A stretch of DNA of 9,499 nt from Candidatus Zixiibacteriota bacterium (GTDB lineage: Bacteria > Zixibacteria > MSB-5A5 > GN15 > FEB-12): positions 1-9,499 of the forward strand of contig JAMPYH010000081.1 of assembly GCA_023700785.1 (NCBI GenBank), given 5' to 3'. The position numbers and the translations under genes were made by a program. How positions within the stretch are numbered: the first letter of the stretch is position 1; each line of letters opens with the position of its first letter. This document shows, one piece after another, positions 1 through 5,528 of this stretch. Below the pieces are notes generated by a model. The model was given only the letters and a program-made list of their open reading frames with translations. It had not been told where the DNA came from and ran no database searches.

Positions 1-480
1 GAAGATATCATCCAACCGGTCCTGGGTCATATCCGCGAATTCCTGCGTGATATTATTCGGCTTGGTGCCGGTCTTCGTCTTGAGCTGATCGAATATCTTC
101 GCCAGCTCCGTAGCCGTTTCCTTGGCGTACAAACGAACCATACCGATGGTCGTCCGGTCGTCAAAGATCACCACCAGGATCGACCGCTCACCCACGATTG
201 ACATGTGGATGTGGTCTTTCTTCCCCTGGTGGAATAACACGGAGAACTCGGGCTCGCCGACCAGGCGGGCGATCTCTTTGGTTGACGCGAACGATCCGGC
301 CAGCAACGCGGCGAGCGCCGTGGTGTCGAGCGAATGCGTGAACCCCTGACGGGTGATCAGGTGGCCGTCCTTGTCCACCAACAGCGCGCATTTCGCTTCC
401 GCGCCTTTGAGCATCTTGTTGAGGAGAGCGTCGATCTTCGTGATCTCTTCCTCATACAGGATCAGTACATCTTCTGACAT
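1..480 (-). CDS. mglB: MglB-like roadblock/LC7 GTPase-activating protein (3' end cut by window edge)
   Basis: The frame is open from an ATG at 480 to the first base of the window (160 codons, no stop). The protein is a single roadblock/LC7 domain (about residues 8-130). It resembles M. xanthus MglB as I remember it along its whole length: an N-terminal helix with LYEEEITKID, a LLVDKDGHLI strand, LDTTALAALLAG, FHQGKKDHIHMSIVG and LVVIFDDRTTIGMVRL. MglB is about 159 residues and ends in an acidic DDIDNLF-type helix. The visible end here (DRLDDIF) matches that, so probably only a few residues are missing. In the family, an MglB dimer binds MglA-GTP and stimulates hydrolysis, which keeps MglA at one cell pole. 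The gene sits 16 bp after mglA behind a perfect AGGAGG, so the two should be co-translated. The order here is mglA then mglB, the reverse of the M. xanthus mglBA operon. Identity is firm; the cellular role in this organism is inferred. Confidence 0.9.
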   Translation of the reverse strand, partial: MSEDVLILYEEEITKIDALLNKMLKGAEAKCALLVDKDGHLITRQGFTHSLDTTALAALLAGSFASTKEIARLVGEPEFSVLFHQGKKDHIHMSIVGERSILVVIFDDRTTIGMVRLYAKETATELAKIFDQLKTKTGTKPNNITQEFADMTQDRLDDIF

Positions 481-485
481 TATGA

Positions 486-491
486 CCTCCT
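486..491 (-). promoter_or_regulatory. Shine-Dalgarno of mglB
   Basis: The minus strand reads AGGAGG, then five bases (TCATA), then ATG. This is a full-consensus ribosome binding site, the strongest in the module. It fixes the mglB start at 480 and suggests MglB is made in excess over the proteins encoded before it, several of which have weaker sites. Confidence 0.8.
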
Positions 492-496
492 AACAG

Positions 497-1501
497 CTAC
501 TTCAACCCAAACAGTCGCTTGAAGAATCCCCGCTTCTTGGGCACGAATTCGCGCCGGCGTCGCATCGGGGGTGCCATGCTTGGCGAGTGCAGTCGAGACC
601 GCTCTTCGCTGCCGGGTGTCCTCTCTTCAGCTCCCTGCTTTCTATGTGCGTACGGATCGGGAAATGGCGCCGATGACGACGGTGCCGTCACCGTTGTCGC
701 TCGGTTCGATTGATTCTGCGTCCCGGGATAAGGGCGATACGGATCCCCCGACCGTGCCGCTTCCGCGGCGTCCTGCATCGGCGTGATCGCGATCCCGCCG
801 GACGCGGACGCGGAACGCGCCGGGATCGCCGTGCCGACCAGTTCGGTCGGAACGTTTGGCGTGATATTGACCCGGCCGGAATCACCGGTTGATTCCGACG
901 ACCGGAACTTGGTCGTGCTCGTATTCTTCGCTTTATCCAATACCAATTTGATGATCAGTTTCAGTGTATCGAAGACGCCATTGCCGACGGTAGCCGAAGC
1001 TTCGAAATACGGCCAATTCCGCTTGTTCAACTGTTCCTGCAGCTGTTCGACAGCCATCACGTTCGGCAGGTCGCGCTTATTGTACTGGATCACGATCGGC
1101 ACATCGGAGACCGCGTAGCCGTACTCCGCGAGGTTGTCTTCGAGGTTCATCAGCGACTCTATATTCTCATCCATCTTGTCTGGCTGGCTGTCCGCGACAA
1201 AGACAATGCCGTCCACCCCGCGCAACACCAGTTTGCGAGTCGCGTTGTAATAGACCTGTCCCGGCACCGTATAGAGCTGGAACTTGGCGGAGAACCCGTT
1301 GATAGACCCGATATTGATCGGCAGGAAGTCAAAATACAACGTACGGTCCGCCTCGGTCGCCAGCGATATCAGCTTACCGCGCGTATTCGACGGTACCTTG
1401 GCATGCACATACTGCAGGTTGGTCGTCTTGCCCGAAAGGCCCGGGCCATAATAAACGATCTTGCAGCATACCTCCCGAGAGGAATAGTTGATTGAAACCA
1501 T
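497..1501 (-). CDS. mglA: MglA-type small Ras-like GTPase with C-terminal extension and basic tail
   Basis: This 334-residue protein is a bacterial Ras-superfamily GTPase of the MglA family. Visible motifs are the P-loop GPGLSGKTT (19-27), switch I ADRTLYFDFLP (51-61, with R53 and T54), TVPGQ (78-82) where most Ras proteins have DxxGQ, NKRD (141-144) and EASAT (167-171). R53, T78 and Q82 fall at the same numbers as in M. xanthus MglA, where R53 and Q82 act in hydrolysis and T78 replaces the usual aspartate. M. xanthus MglA is about 195 residues and ends where the G domain ends. Here residues 193-334 add a Ser/Thr/Pro-rich, probably disordered linker and a final basic-aromatic segment (MRRRREFV, KKRGFFKRLFGLK) that looks like a membrane-binding amphipathic tail. 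The ATG at 1501 is preceded by AGGG seven bases upstream and gives the family's usual INYSSRE N-terminus. The gene lies 27 bp after the short roadblock gene and 16 bp before mglB. The GTPase assignment is certain; tail function is inferred. Confidence 0.96.
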   Translation of the reverse strand: MVSINYSSREVCCKIVYYGPGLSGKTTNLQYVHAKVPSNTRGKLISLATEADRTLYFDFLPINIGSINGFSAKFQLYTVPGQVYYNATRKLVLRGVDGIVFVADSQPDKMDENIESLMNLEDNLAEYGYAVSDVPIVIQYNKRDLPNVMAVEQLQEQLNKRNWPYFEASATVGNGVFDTLKLIIKLVLDKAKNTSTTKFRSSESTGDSGRVNITPNVPTELVGTAIPARSASASGGIAITPMQDAAEAARSGDPYRPYPGTQNQSNRATTVTAPSSSAPFPDPYAHRKQGAEERTPGSEERSRLHSPSMAPPMRRRREFVPKKRGFFKRLFGLK

Positions 1502-1528
1502 ATGCGACCCTGGGATTACCTTTCAGCC

Positions 1529-1870
1529 TCAACCGGCCACTTTTAGTTTGCCGACCGCGTTCTTGATCTCCAGCCGGATCAACCCGATGTTGACATCCTT
1601 TTGCGCGGTCACCACCAGGATGCCGAGCCCGGCGTCCGTGAAAAACAGCTTGGCGTCATCGGCCTCGATCGTCACCTGGTGCAGGGGGCTGGTCCGAAGG
1701 CGATCCAGCGACTTCTGTATGTTGGACGTGATCGACGCGGCCAGCGCTCCGACCGTCTCTCCCTCGAATCCGGTCTCCATATCGGCGGCGATGACGATGC
1801 CGTCATTGCCGACCACCATCGAACCGGTGATGCCGGGGGTCTTGTTCAGTTCATCGAGAATGTGATACAT
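1529..1870 (-). CDS. Short stand-alone roadblock/LC7 domain protein
   Basis: This 113-residue protein is one roadblock/LC7 domain and nothing else. It begins with the helix MYHILDELNKTPGITG, followed by the strand SMVVGNDGIVIAAD (typical 'vvd.dGlvia' pattern), a helix ETVGALAASITSNIQKSLDRL, and the strands QVTIEADDAKLFFTDAG and GILVVTAQKDVNIGLIRLEI before a C-terminal helix. Roadblock proteins dimerise and bind Ras-like GTPases. This one is a paralogue, not a duplicate, of MglB at 1-480: it is shorter and lacks the acidic C-terminal helix. I chose ATG 1870 because GGAGAG lies five bases upstream. An in-frame ATG at 1891 would add MSTRREY but has no good ribosome site and enlarges the overlap with the preceding gene. 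With either start the gene overlaps the end of the membrane-roadblock gene, so translational coupling is likely. It may be a co-regulator of MglA (an MglC-like role is possible but not shown by the sequence). Confidence 0.88.
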   Translation of the reverse strand: MYHILDELNKTPGITGSMVVGNDGIVIAADMETGFEGETVGALAASITSNIQKSLDRLRTSPLHQVTIEADDAKLFFTDAGLGILVVTAQKDVNIGLIRLEIKNAVGKLKVAG

Positions 1871-2819
1871 GTATTCTCTCCGCGTTGACATCCTGTTTGG
1901 GGCTGTATCGCTCCGCGATATATTTCCTGATCATTTCCATGCACTGATTGATGCGGATCGCCAGCGTGTCGTCGGCCTGACGTTCCGCCAACACCAGCAC
2001 CGTGAACTGCGCTTCATGCGTGATCACCAGCCGCTTTTCCTGGAACGAGACATCGATCTTTTCCGGCGTACCCAGCCGCGAACGTTCCAGCGACCGTTGA
2101 TTCTGGTCGTACATCACCAGCGCCAACGGCGCCCAATCTTCGGGGATCAAACTGCCGCGCTTGAAATTCGCCAGCAGCAATCCTTCAGAATCCACGACCA
2201 GCGCCAGGAATACCGAGCCATGCTCGCCCAGGTATTTGACGGCCCGATCGAACATATTCAGATCGTTGTAATTTGACGCGACATTCTCGGTCACCGACAC
2301 GATCGTCCGCTTCGGTTCATGCTCGCGCAATGCCAGCGAGTGAGACTCGGGCGCCGCGCTCTTGTCGCGATTCTGTGTCTCTCGCGTTGGCTGAGGTTGC
2401 GGTTTCGGGGCGCGCAGCACCGGCCGCGGCACCGAGTACCGCTCCAGGTAGTGGCGAAGCACATACGGCGTACCGGCAACCTGTATGATCATGACCGGCA
2501 AGTATCCGTACAGCCCCAGTTTAACGCCGCTGGAGAGAGACATCGAATAGAGAATACTGATCAGCACGCCGAACAGAAGCCCCGCGCCCAAACGATAACC
2601 GAGACACAAGCCCGCCATCATTCCGATACGAGGCAGCACTCCGCGACGATTGAACAGATAGATGGTAGCGCAATAATAGGCCAGCTCAAGGATCACGGTC
2701 CAGACCTGCGCCGCGCCCAATTCGTTCCCGACCCGTCCGGGGAACGCGATGAGCGGCACCGCCAGGATGATCAGCGTGCCCAATGCTACTCGACTGCTGT
2801 GATTTCCGAAGATGCCCAT
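1851..2819 (-). CDS. Membrane-anchored roadblock protein: four TM helices plus C-terminal roadblock/LC7 domain
   Basis: The 322-residue protein has four hydrophobic segments (about residues 10-27, 36-57, 64-93 and 101-122). These are followed by a hydrophilic proline-rich linker with a PKPQPQP run (residues 131-175) and a C-terminal alpha/beta domain (188-305). That domain has the roadblock layout: helix FDRAVKYLGEHG, strand VFLALVVDSEGLLLANF, a helix, strands EKIDVSFQEKRLVITHEAQFTVLVLAE, and a final helix around TLAIRINQCMEMIRKYI. I do not know a named family with this exact architecture. The likely role is to hold a roadblock platform at the inner membrane, facing the cytoplasm, where it could recruit MglA or the other roadblock proteins. 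The start is supported by GAGGAG about five bases upstream, 12 bp after the TPR-roadblock stop. Its 3' end overlaps the next gene by 20 bp. The membrane topology is visible; the roadblock assignment is moderately strong because the domain is divergent; the recruiting role is inferred. Confidence 0.85.
   Translation of the reverse strand: MGIFGNHSSRVALGTLIILAVPLIAFPGRVGNELGAAQVWTVILELAYYCATIYLFNRRGVLPRIGMMAGLCLGYRLGAGLLFGVLISILYSMSLSSGVKLGLYGYLPVMIIQVAGTPYVLRHYLERYSVPRPVLRAPKPQPQPTRETQNRDKSAAPESHSLALREHEPKRTIVSVTENVASNYNDLNMFDRAVKYLGEHGSVFLALVVDSEGLLLANFKRGSLIPEDWAPLALVMYDQNQRSLERSRLGTPEKIDVSFQEKRLVITHEAQFTVLVLAERQADDTLAIRINQCMEMIRKYIAERYSPKQDVNAERIHVSHSR
1876..1881 (-). promoter_or_regulatory. 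Shine-Dalgarno deciding the start of the short roadblock gene
   Basis: GGAGAG is followed by AATAC and ATG (1870) on the minus strand. The site lies inside the last codons of the preceding gene, where the same bases encode Ala-Glu-Arg-Ile. Ribosomes finishing the membrane-roadblock protein would pass directly over it. The upstream ATG at 1891 has only AGG abutting it. Confidence 0.65.
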
Positions 2820-2831
2820 AGAGTCTCCTCG

Positions 2832-3740
2832 TTACCTCGCGCCATACAGATCTATTAGGGAGGCTATTCTCTTACGCAGCGTCCCGAGGGTGGCCCGACC
2901 GTTTCCATAGAAAAGAAACATCCCGTCGGCCACCTGGACGATATAAAACATCGGATCCCCGGTCTCTATCAGCAGGCTCTGCATCTGCCCGAACGAGGCA
3001 CGGACCAGATCATGATTCAAGATCCGGGTGATCTCGGCAAATGCCGCGGCCGCCGCGGTCGCGTCCAGCCGTGTCCCCCACTCTGATTCGATGATCAACC
3101 CTTCATTATTCACATACAGCGCGCCGTCGATCTCCGGAATTGCCACCGCGTGTCCCAACAGTTCTGACGAACTCAAGCGCCCGCTGGGAAGTTGAGACAC
3201 ATCCGCCAGCGGTGGCGGCGCCAACGGCGTGTTCGGGATCGACATCACCGCCTGCTGACGAGTCCGCATGTCGATACGTCCGGAGCGCGACGCCCTCGGT
3301 TCAAGGATCGCGGACTGCTCATTCGGCAAACGTTGCGCTATATCCAGAAGTTTGCGGATCTGCTCGTTGGAGGGATCTGCCTGCGATAACTTGCGAAGCA
3401 GCTTGACCGCGTTGGCGAACTCCCCTTTATAGATATATATCTCCGCCAGCAGCAATTCAATGGTGCGGTTGTTCCCTTCGATCTCAATGGCCCGCTTGAC
3501 TTCAGCTTCTGCCCAATCGTACAGCCCGCGATCAAGATTGATCTTGGCCATCACAATATGCGCTGAACCATAGTTGGGGTGCAGACGTAGTCCCCCCTGG
3601 CAAACTCGAAACGCTTTATCGAGCTCGCCCTTGCGACGAAGCGCTTCCGCTAATGCGGCAAAGATCTGGGAGTTCGGGTCCGTCTCCAAGATCCTCTGGC
3701 ACTTCTCTATGCGATCTTCAATGTCTGCGCCTGGTATCAT
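2832..3740 (-). CDS. TPR-roadblock fusion protein
   Basis: The 302-residue cytoplasmic protein has three tetratricopeptide-like helix pairs at about residues 24-56, 57-90 and 91-124. Typical TPR positions are visible (ALAEALRRKGELDKAFRVC, AHIVMAKINLDRGLYDWAEA, LLLAEIYIYKGEFANAVKLL), and each unit ends in a helix followed by DP, HPN or EGN. A Pro/Ser-rich linker (about 140-190) leads to a C-terminal roadblock/LC7-like domain (195-298) with the strand GALYVNNEGLIIESE, an alanine-rich helix and the strands SLLIETGDPMFYIVQVADGMFLFYG. TPRs bind peptides or partner proteins, so this looks like an adaptor joining a partner to the roadblock/GTPase group. There is no signal peptide or membrane segment. 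It is the first gene after the 103-bp spacer carrying a consensus-like promoter, so it probably heads its own transcript through mglB. Its ribosome site (AGAAG about six bases before ATG) is weak. The partner of the TPRs cannot be read from the sequence. Confidence 0.88.
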   Translation of the reverse strand: MIPGADIEDRIEKCQRILETDPNSQIFAALAEALRRKGELDKAFRVCQGGLRLHPNYGSAHIVMAKINLDRGLYDWAEAEVKRAIEIEGNNRTIELLLAEIYIYKGEFANAVKLLRKLSQADPSNEQIRKLLDIAQRLPNEQSAILEPRASRSGRIDMRTRQQAVMSIPNTPLAPPPLADVSQLPSGRLSSSELLGHAVAIPEIDGALYVNNEGLIIESEWGTRLDATAAAAAFAEITRILNHDLVRASFGQMQSLLIETGDPMFYIVQVADGMFLFYGNGRATLGTLRKRIASLIDLYGAR

Positions 3741-3751
3741 GCACCGCTTCT

Positions 3752-3829
3752 ATAAGTTGCTTGCTAATAAATGCTTGCGGAACCGCCAATATTGGCGGCG
3801 GGCTAAAAATAGTCTCCGCAAGAACTTAT
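3752..3829. repeat. Nested inverted repeats in the 3741-3843 spacer
   Basis: Three nested inverted repeats fill the spacer between the small membrane protein gene and the TPR-roadblock gene. The outer arms are ATAAGTT (3752-3758) and AACTTAT (3823-3829). The middle arms are CTTGCGGA (3774-3781) and TCCGCAAG (3815-3822). The core is the perfect palindrome at 3783-3798. The right arms are contiguous, while the left arms are separated by 15 bases that contain a second copy of GCTTGC (3759-3764), so two alternative pairings are possible. The arrangement could act as DNA (operators) or as RNA (leader structure in read-through transcripts from the upstream genes). Confidence 0.6.
3783..3798. promoter_or_regulatory. 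Perfect 16-bp palindrome at the predicted transcription start (candidate operator or 5' hairpin)
   Basis: CCGCCAATATTGGCGG is its own reverse complement. It lies directly downstream of the promoter at 3806-3834, so it covers about +1 to +16 of the predicted transcript. A dimeric repressor bound here would block the start site. If transcribed, it forms a six-pair stem with an AUAU loop at the very 5' end, which could protect the mRNA. The palindrome itself is certain; either function is inference. Confidence 0.5.
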
Positions 3830-3834
3830 GTCAA
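3806..3834 (-). promoter_or_regulatory. Sigma-70-type promoter for the TPR-roadblock/mglA/mglB unit
   Basis: The minus strand has a perfect TTGACA -35 box (3829-3834), a 17-base spacer and TATTTT (3806-3811, four of six consensus bases). Transcription would start near 3799, giving a leader of about 59 bases before the ATG at 3740. The position in the only sizeable gap between 5414 and 1 supports an internal promoter that can express the last five genes separately from the DUF4388 gene. Confidence 0.5.
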
Positions 3835-3843
3835 CCCAAATAC

Positions 3844-4209
3844 TTAGCCCAGTATCCGTTTCGTTTCGTACAATCCCCACATAAACAGTCCGGTCATTGC
3901 CGCGAGTAAGCCCGGGACTATCCAGGTATTGTTCACAATCACGCCAAACCCGCTCAGCAGCACTATTACCTGACTGATGGCCAGCAGAAGGAATCCTCCG
4001 CCAAAAACCAGCCAACTCTTGCTCAGTTGGCCGCCGCGTACGACCGTGAACACCTGCACGCAAAAGACGATACATCCGAGCGCCGCTACCAACAGTACGA
4101 TGGTCATCAACAGCGGCTGAGCGGGGGCCATCGCCACCGGCGGAGTTCCCTGCCCCATCGCTGAACCGGCGGCCAGCATCAACATCAATGAGAAAAATAA
4201 CGTCTTCAT
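3844..4209 (-). CDS. Small membrane protein with signal peptide and three TM helices
   Basis: The 121-residue protein is not one I recognise. It begins with a typical signal peptide (MKTLFFSLMLMLAAGSAMG, probable cut after AMG at residue 19). A short Pro/Ala segment and three hydrophobic helices follow (about 33-55, 66-87 and 95-113), and the protein ends with the basic YETKRILG. No catalytic motif is visible. If the leader is cleaved, the mature N-terminus is outside and the short C-terminus inside. The ATG lies two bases after the stop of the DUF4388 gene, and its ribosome site (GAGGA, about six bases upstream) lies within that gene's last codons and stop, so the two are translationally coupled. 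The coupling suggests it is a membrane partner of the DUF4388 protein, or a small anchor or sensor for the module. Function unknown. Confidence 0.8.
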   Translation of the reverse strand: MKTLFFSLMLMLAAGSAMGQGTPPVAMAPAQPLLMTIVLLVAALGCIVFCVQVFTVVRGGQLSKSWLVFGGGFLLLAISQVIVLLSGFGVIVNNTWIVPGLLAAMTGLFMWGLYETKRILG

Positions 4210-4211
4210 GT

Positions 4212-5414
4212 TTATCCTCGCACCAACTTCACAACTTTGTCTGCGCGTTTGATCGTATTGTAAAAGGTATCTTCTATGCCGAATCGCTGAACCAGCTCTC
4301 TGCGCTGCGCCAGCGGACCGGTGATCTCTCTTTTGACCCGATTGATCGACTCTCGGTAGGTGCCGGTCCCCAGCAGGTCATAGATAAACACCAACTGGTC
4401 GGTAAGCATCCGGTCGAGGGCGCTCATCAGGGTGTAGTATCGGGTCGCCTGCGGCATGGAACGGACGGTCGCGAGAAACTTGTCAAACGACGGTGCCAGT
4501 TCCGAGTGCGGCTCGACACCGGGGAAAAACACCGTCAGCCCCGAACGATACTGAGCCAGGAACGACGCGTAACGGGTGTTGTTCTCCCCCAGCATCTCAT
4601 CGACCACCGCGCGCACTTTCCAGAAACAGCTATTGTATAACGTGAAGATTATCGAGAGGGCGACCTCTTCCTCATCTTCCTGGACTTGCGGCTGCGCGAC
4701 GGCGGTACCGGCGACTTCGATCAGGCCGTTCACGATCAGTCGATAAAAAGCGCGGCAGGTAACAAACTCGCCCATCGGCGACATATCCAGCAGTTCCGGC
4801 AGCGTTCGCTCGCCGTTGATCAGCGACAGCATCCTGAACTCATCCACCGAAAGCGAGATATCTTCATCCTCCGACTTCGGCGCTTTGGCGATCCGGAACA
4901 GGGCGTCGTCCGGCGGAAGCACCTTCTGGATCTCGGTCCACTCGTCGATCCGGCGGGTTCCTTCCATGATGACATTCATGGTGTCCATATCCAGCACGAA
5001 CGGCGCGTTGCGCGGCTGAGCGTTCTCGTGGAAGATGAACTCCCCTTCGCGCCAGGAGAAAAGGTTATAAACGATCTCCTCGATCTGCATCTTGAGCACG
5101 ATACCGATCTCTTCCTTGTCGAACAGATCCATATCGATCAACGTGGTGCCAAGCTGGCGGCCCGTCTGTTTGTGCAACGTGATCGCACGCTCCAGGTCCG
5201 CTTTGGAAAGTTTGCCGCGCTTGAGCAGCATGTTCCCCAGCAGGTCTTCCGAGGCGTTCACCGACGACGCGTAAATGATATTTCCGTCACGGAAGGCAAC
5301 TTCCTTTTGACGCGATGAAGTCTTGCACTCGAGTATTCCGGTTTTCTTCCCAGTTGCCAACAACTGGAGGATGTCCGGAAACGAGACAGTTCGCAGATTT
5401 CCTGACAGACTCAT
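4212..5414 (-). CDS. DUF4388 (PatA N-terminal-like) protein with tandem MshEN-like repeats
   Basis: The 400-residue soluble protein opens with the DUF4388 signature: LSGNLRTVSFPDILQLLATGKKTG (residues 3-26), then the FRDGNIIYA strand (41-49), closing at about 115-130 with LFSWREGEFIFHE. Between these halves, residues 58-81 and 87-110 form two 24-residue repeats five residues apart (LGNMLLKRGKLS...; LGTTLIDMDLFD...) that resemble the GspE/MshE N-terminal (MshEN) repeats. Residues 190-235 (FRMLSLINGERTLPELL...FYRLIVNGLIE) look like the winged-helix-like unit often found after DUF4388. Residues 250-400 are an all-helical region I do not recognise, ending in a basic helix. DUF4388 proteins occur in bacterial signalling and are often found with response-regulator or GTPase systems; their biochemical function is unknown. 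The ATG is preceded by AAGGG about nine bases upstream. It is the first gene after the 114-bp spacer and probably the head of the module's transcript. Confidence 0.88.
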   Translation of the reverse strand: MSLSGNLRTVSFPDILQLLATGKKTGILECKTSSRQKEVAFRDGNIIYASSVNASEDLLGNMLLKRGKLSKADLERAITLHKQTGRQLGTTLIDMDLFDKEEIGIVLKMQIEEIVYNLFSWREGEFIFHENAQPRNAPFVLDMDTMNVIMEGTRRIDEWTEIQKVLPPDDALFRIAKAPKSEDEDISLSVDEFRMLSLINGERTLPELLDMSPMGEFVTCRAFYRLIVNGLIEVAGTAVAQPQVQEDEEEVALSIIFTLYNSCFWKVRAVVDEMLGENNTRYASFLAQYRSGLTVFFPGVEPHSELAPSFDKFLATVRSMPQATRYYTLMSALDRMLTDQLVFIYDLLGTGTYRESINRVKREITGPLAQRRELVQRFGIEDTFYNTIKRADKVVKLVRG

Positions 5415-5449
5415 GTTTTTCAGCCCTTAAAATCCATGCAGCGCACGGG

Positions 5450-5478
5450 TTATTAGGTATGTCGGGTACTTCTGTGAA
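5450..5478 (-). promoter_or_regulatory. Candidate sigma-70 promoter for the DUF4388 gene
   Basis: The minus strand has TTCACA (5473-5478, five of six -35 bases), a 17-base spacer and TAATAA (5450-5455, three of six -10 bases). The start would be near 5443, leaving a leader of about 28 bases that includes the AAGGG ribosome site. The spacing is ideal but the -10 is weak. It lies in the only gap between comEC and the GTPase module. Confidence 0.33.
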
Positions 5479-5489
5479 TGTATCGGGCA

Positions 5490-5518
5490 GGCCGGCGTAA
5501 ATCTTTATCGCCAAGGCC
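5490..5518. other. Imperfect hairpin just after comEC
   Basis: GGCC-GGCG-TAAA on the plus strand pairs with TTTA-CGCC-GGCC across a two-base centre, with one-base and two-base bulges (12 pairs in total). It begins ten bases past the comEC stop codon. No T-run follows on either strand, so it is not a standard intrinsic terminator. It may protect the 3' end of the murJ-comEC message or slow read-through into the DUF4388 gene. Confidence 0.4.
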
Positions 5519-5528
5519 CAAATTGGGG

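Noticed and set aside
1885..1890. TTGACA on the plus strand inside the roadblock genes, considered as a promoter
   Set aside because: No -10-like box at a proper distance and no plus-strand gene downstream; chance match within coding sequence.
2319..2858. 179-codon plus-strand open frame
   Set aside because: It is antisense to the membrane-roadblock gene, His/Gln/Arg-rich, with no ribosome site and no recognisable domain.
4686..5318. 210-codon open frame on the plus strand
   Set aside because: It lies antisense and entirely within the DUF4388 gene, and its Arg/Gln/His-rich product resembles no family. It is a shadow of the coding bias on the other strand.
5515..5528. Short inverted repeat CCCAATTTGGG just after the comEC stop, considered as a terminator
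   Set aside because: The stem is at most five pairs with a one-base loop and no T-run follows, so it cannot act as an intrinsic terminator.
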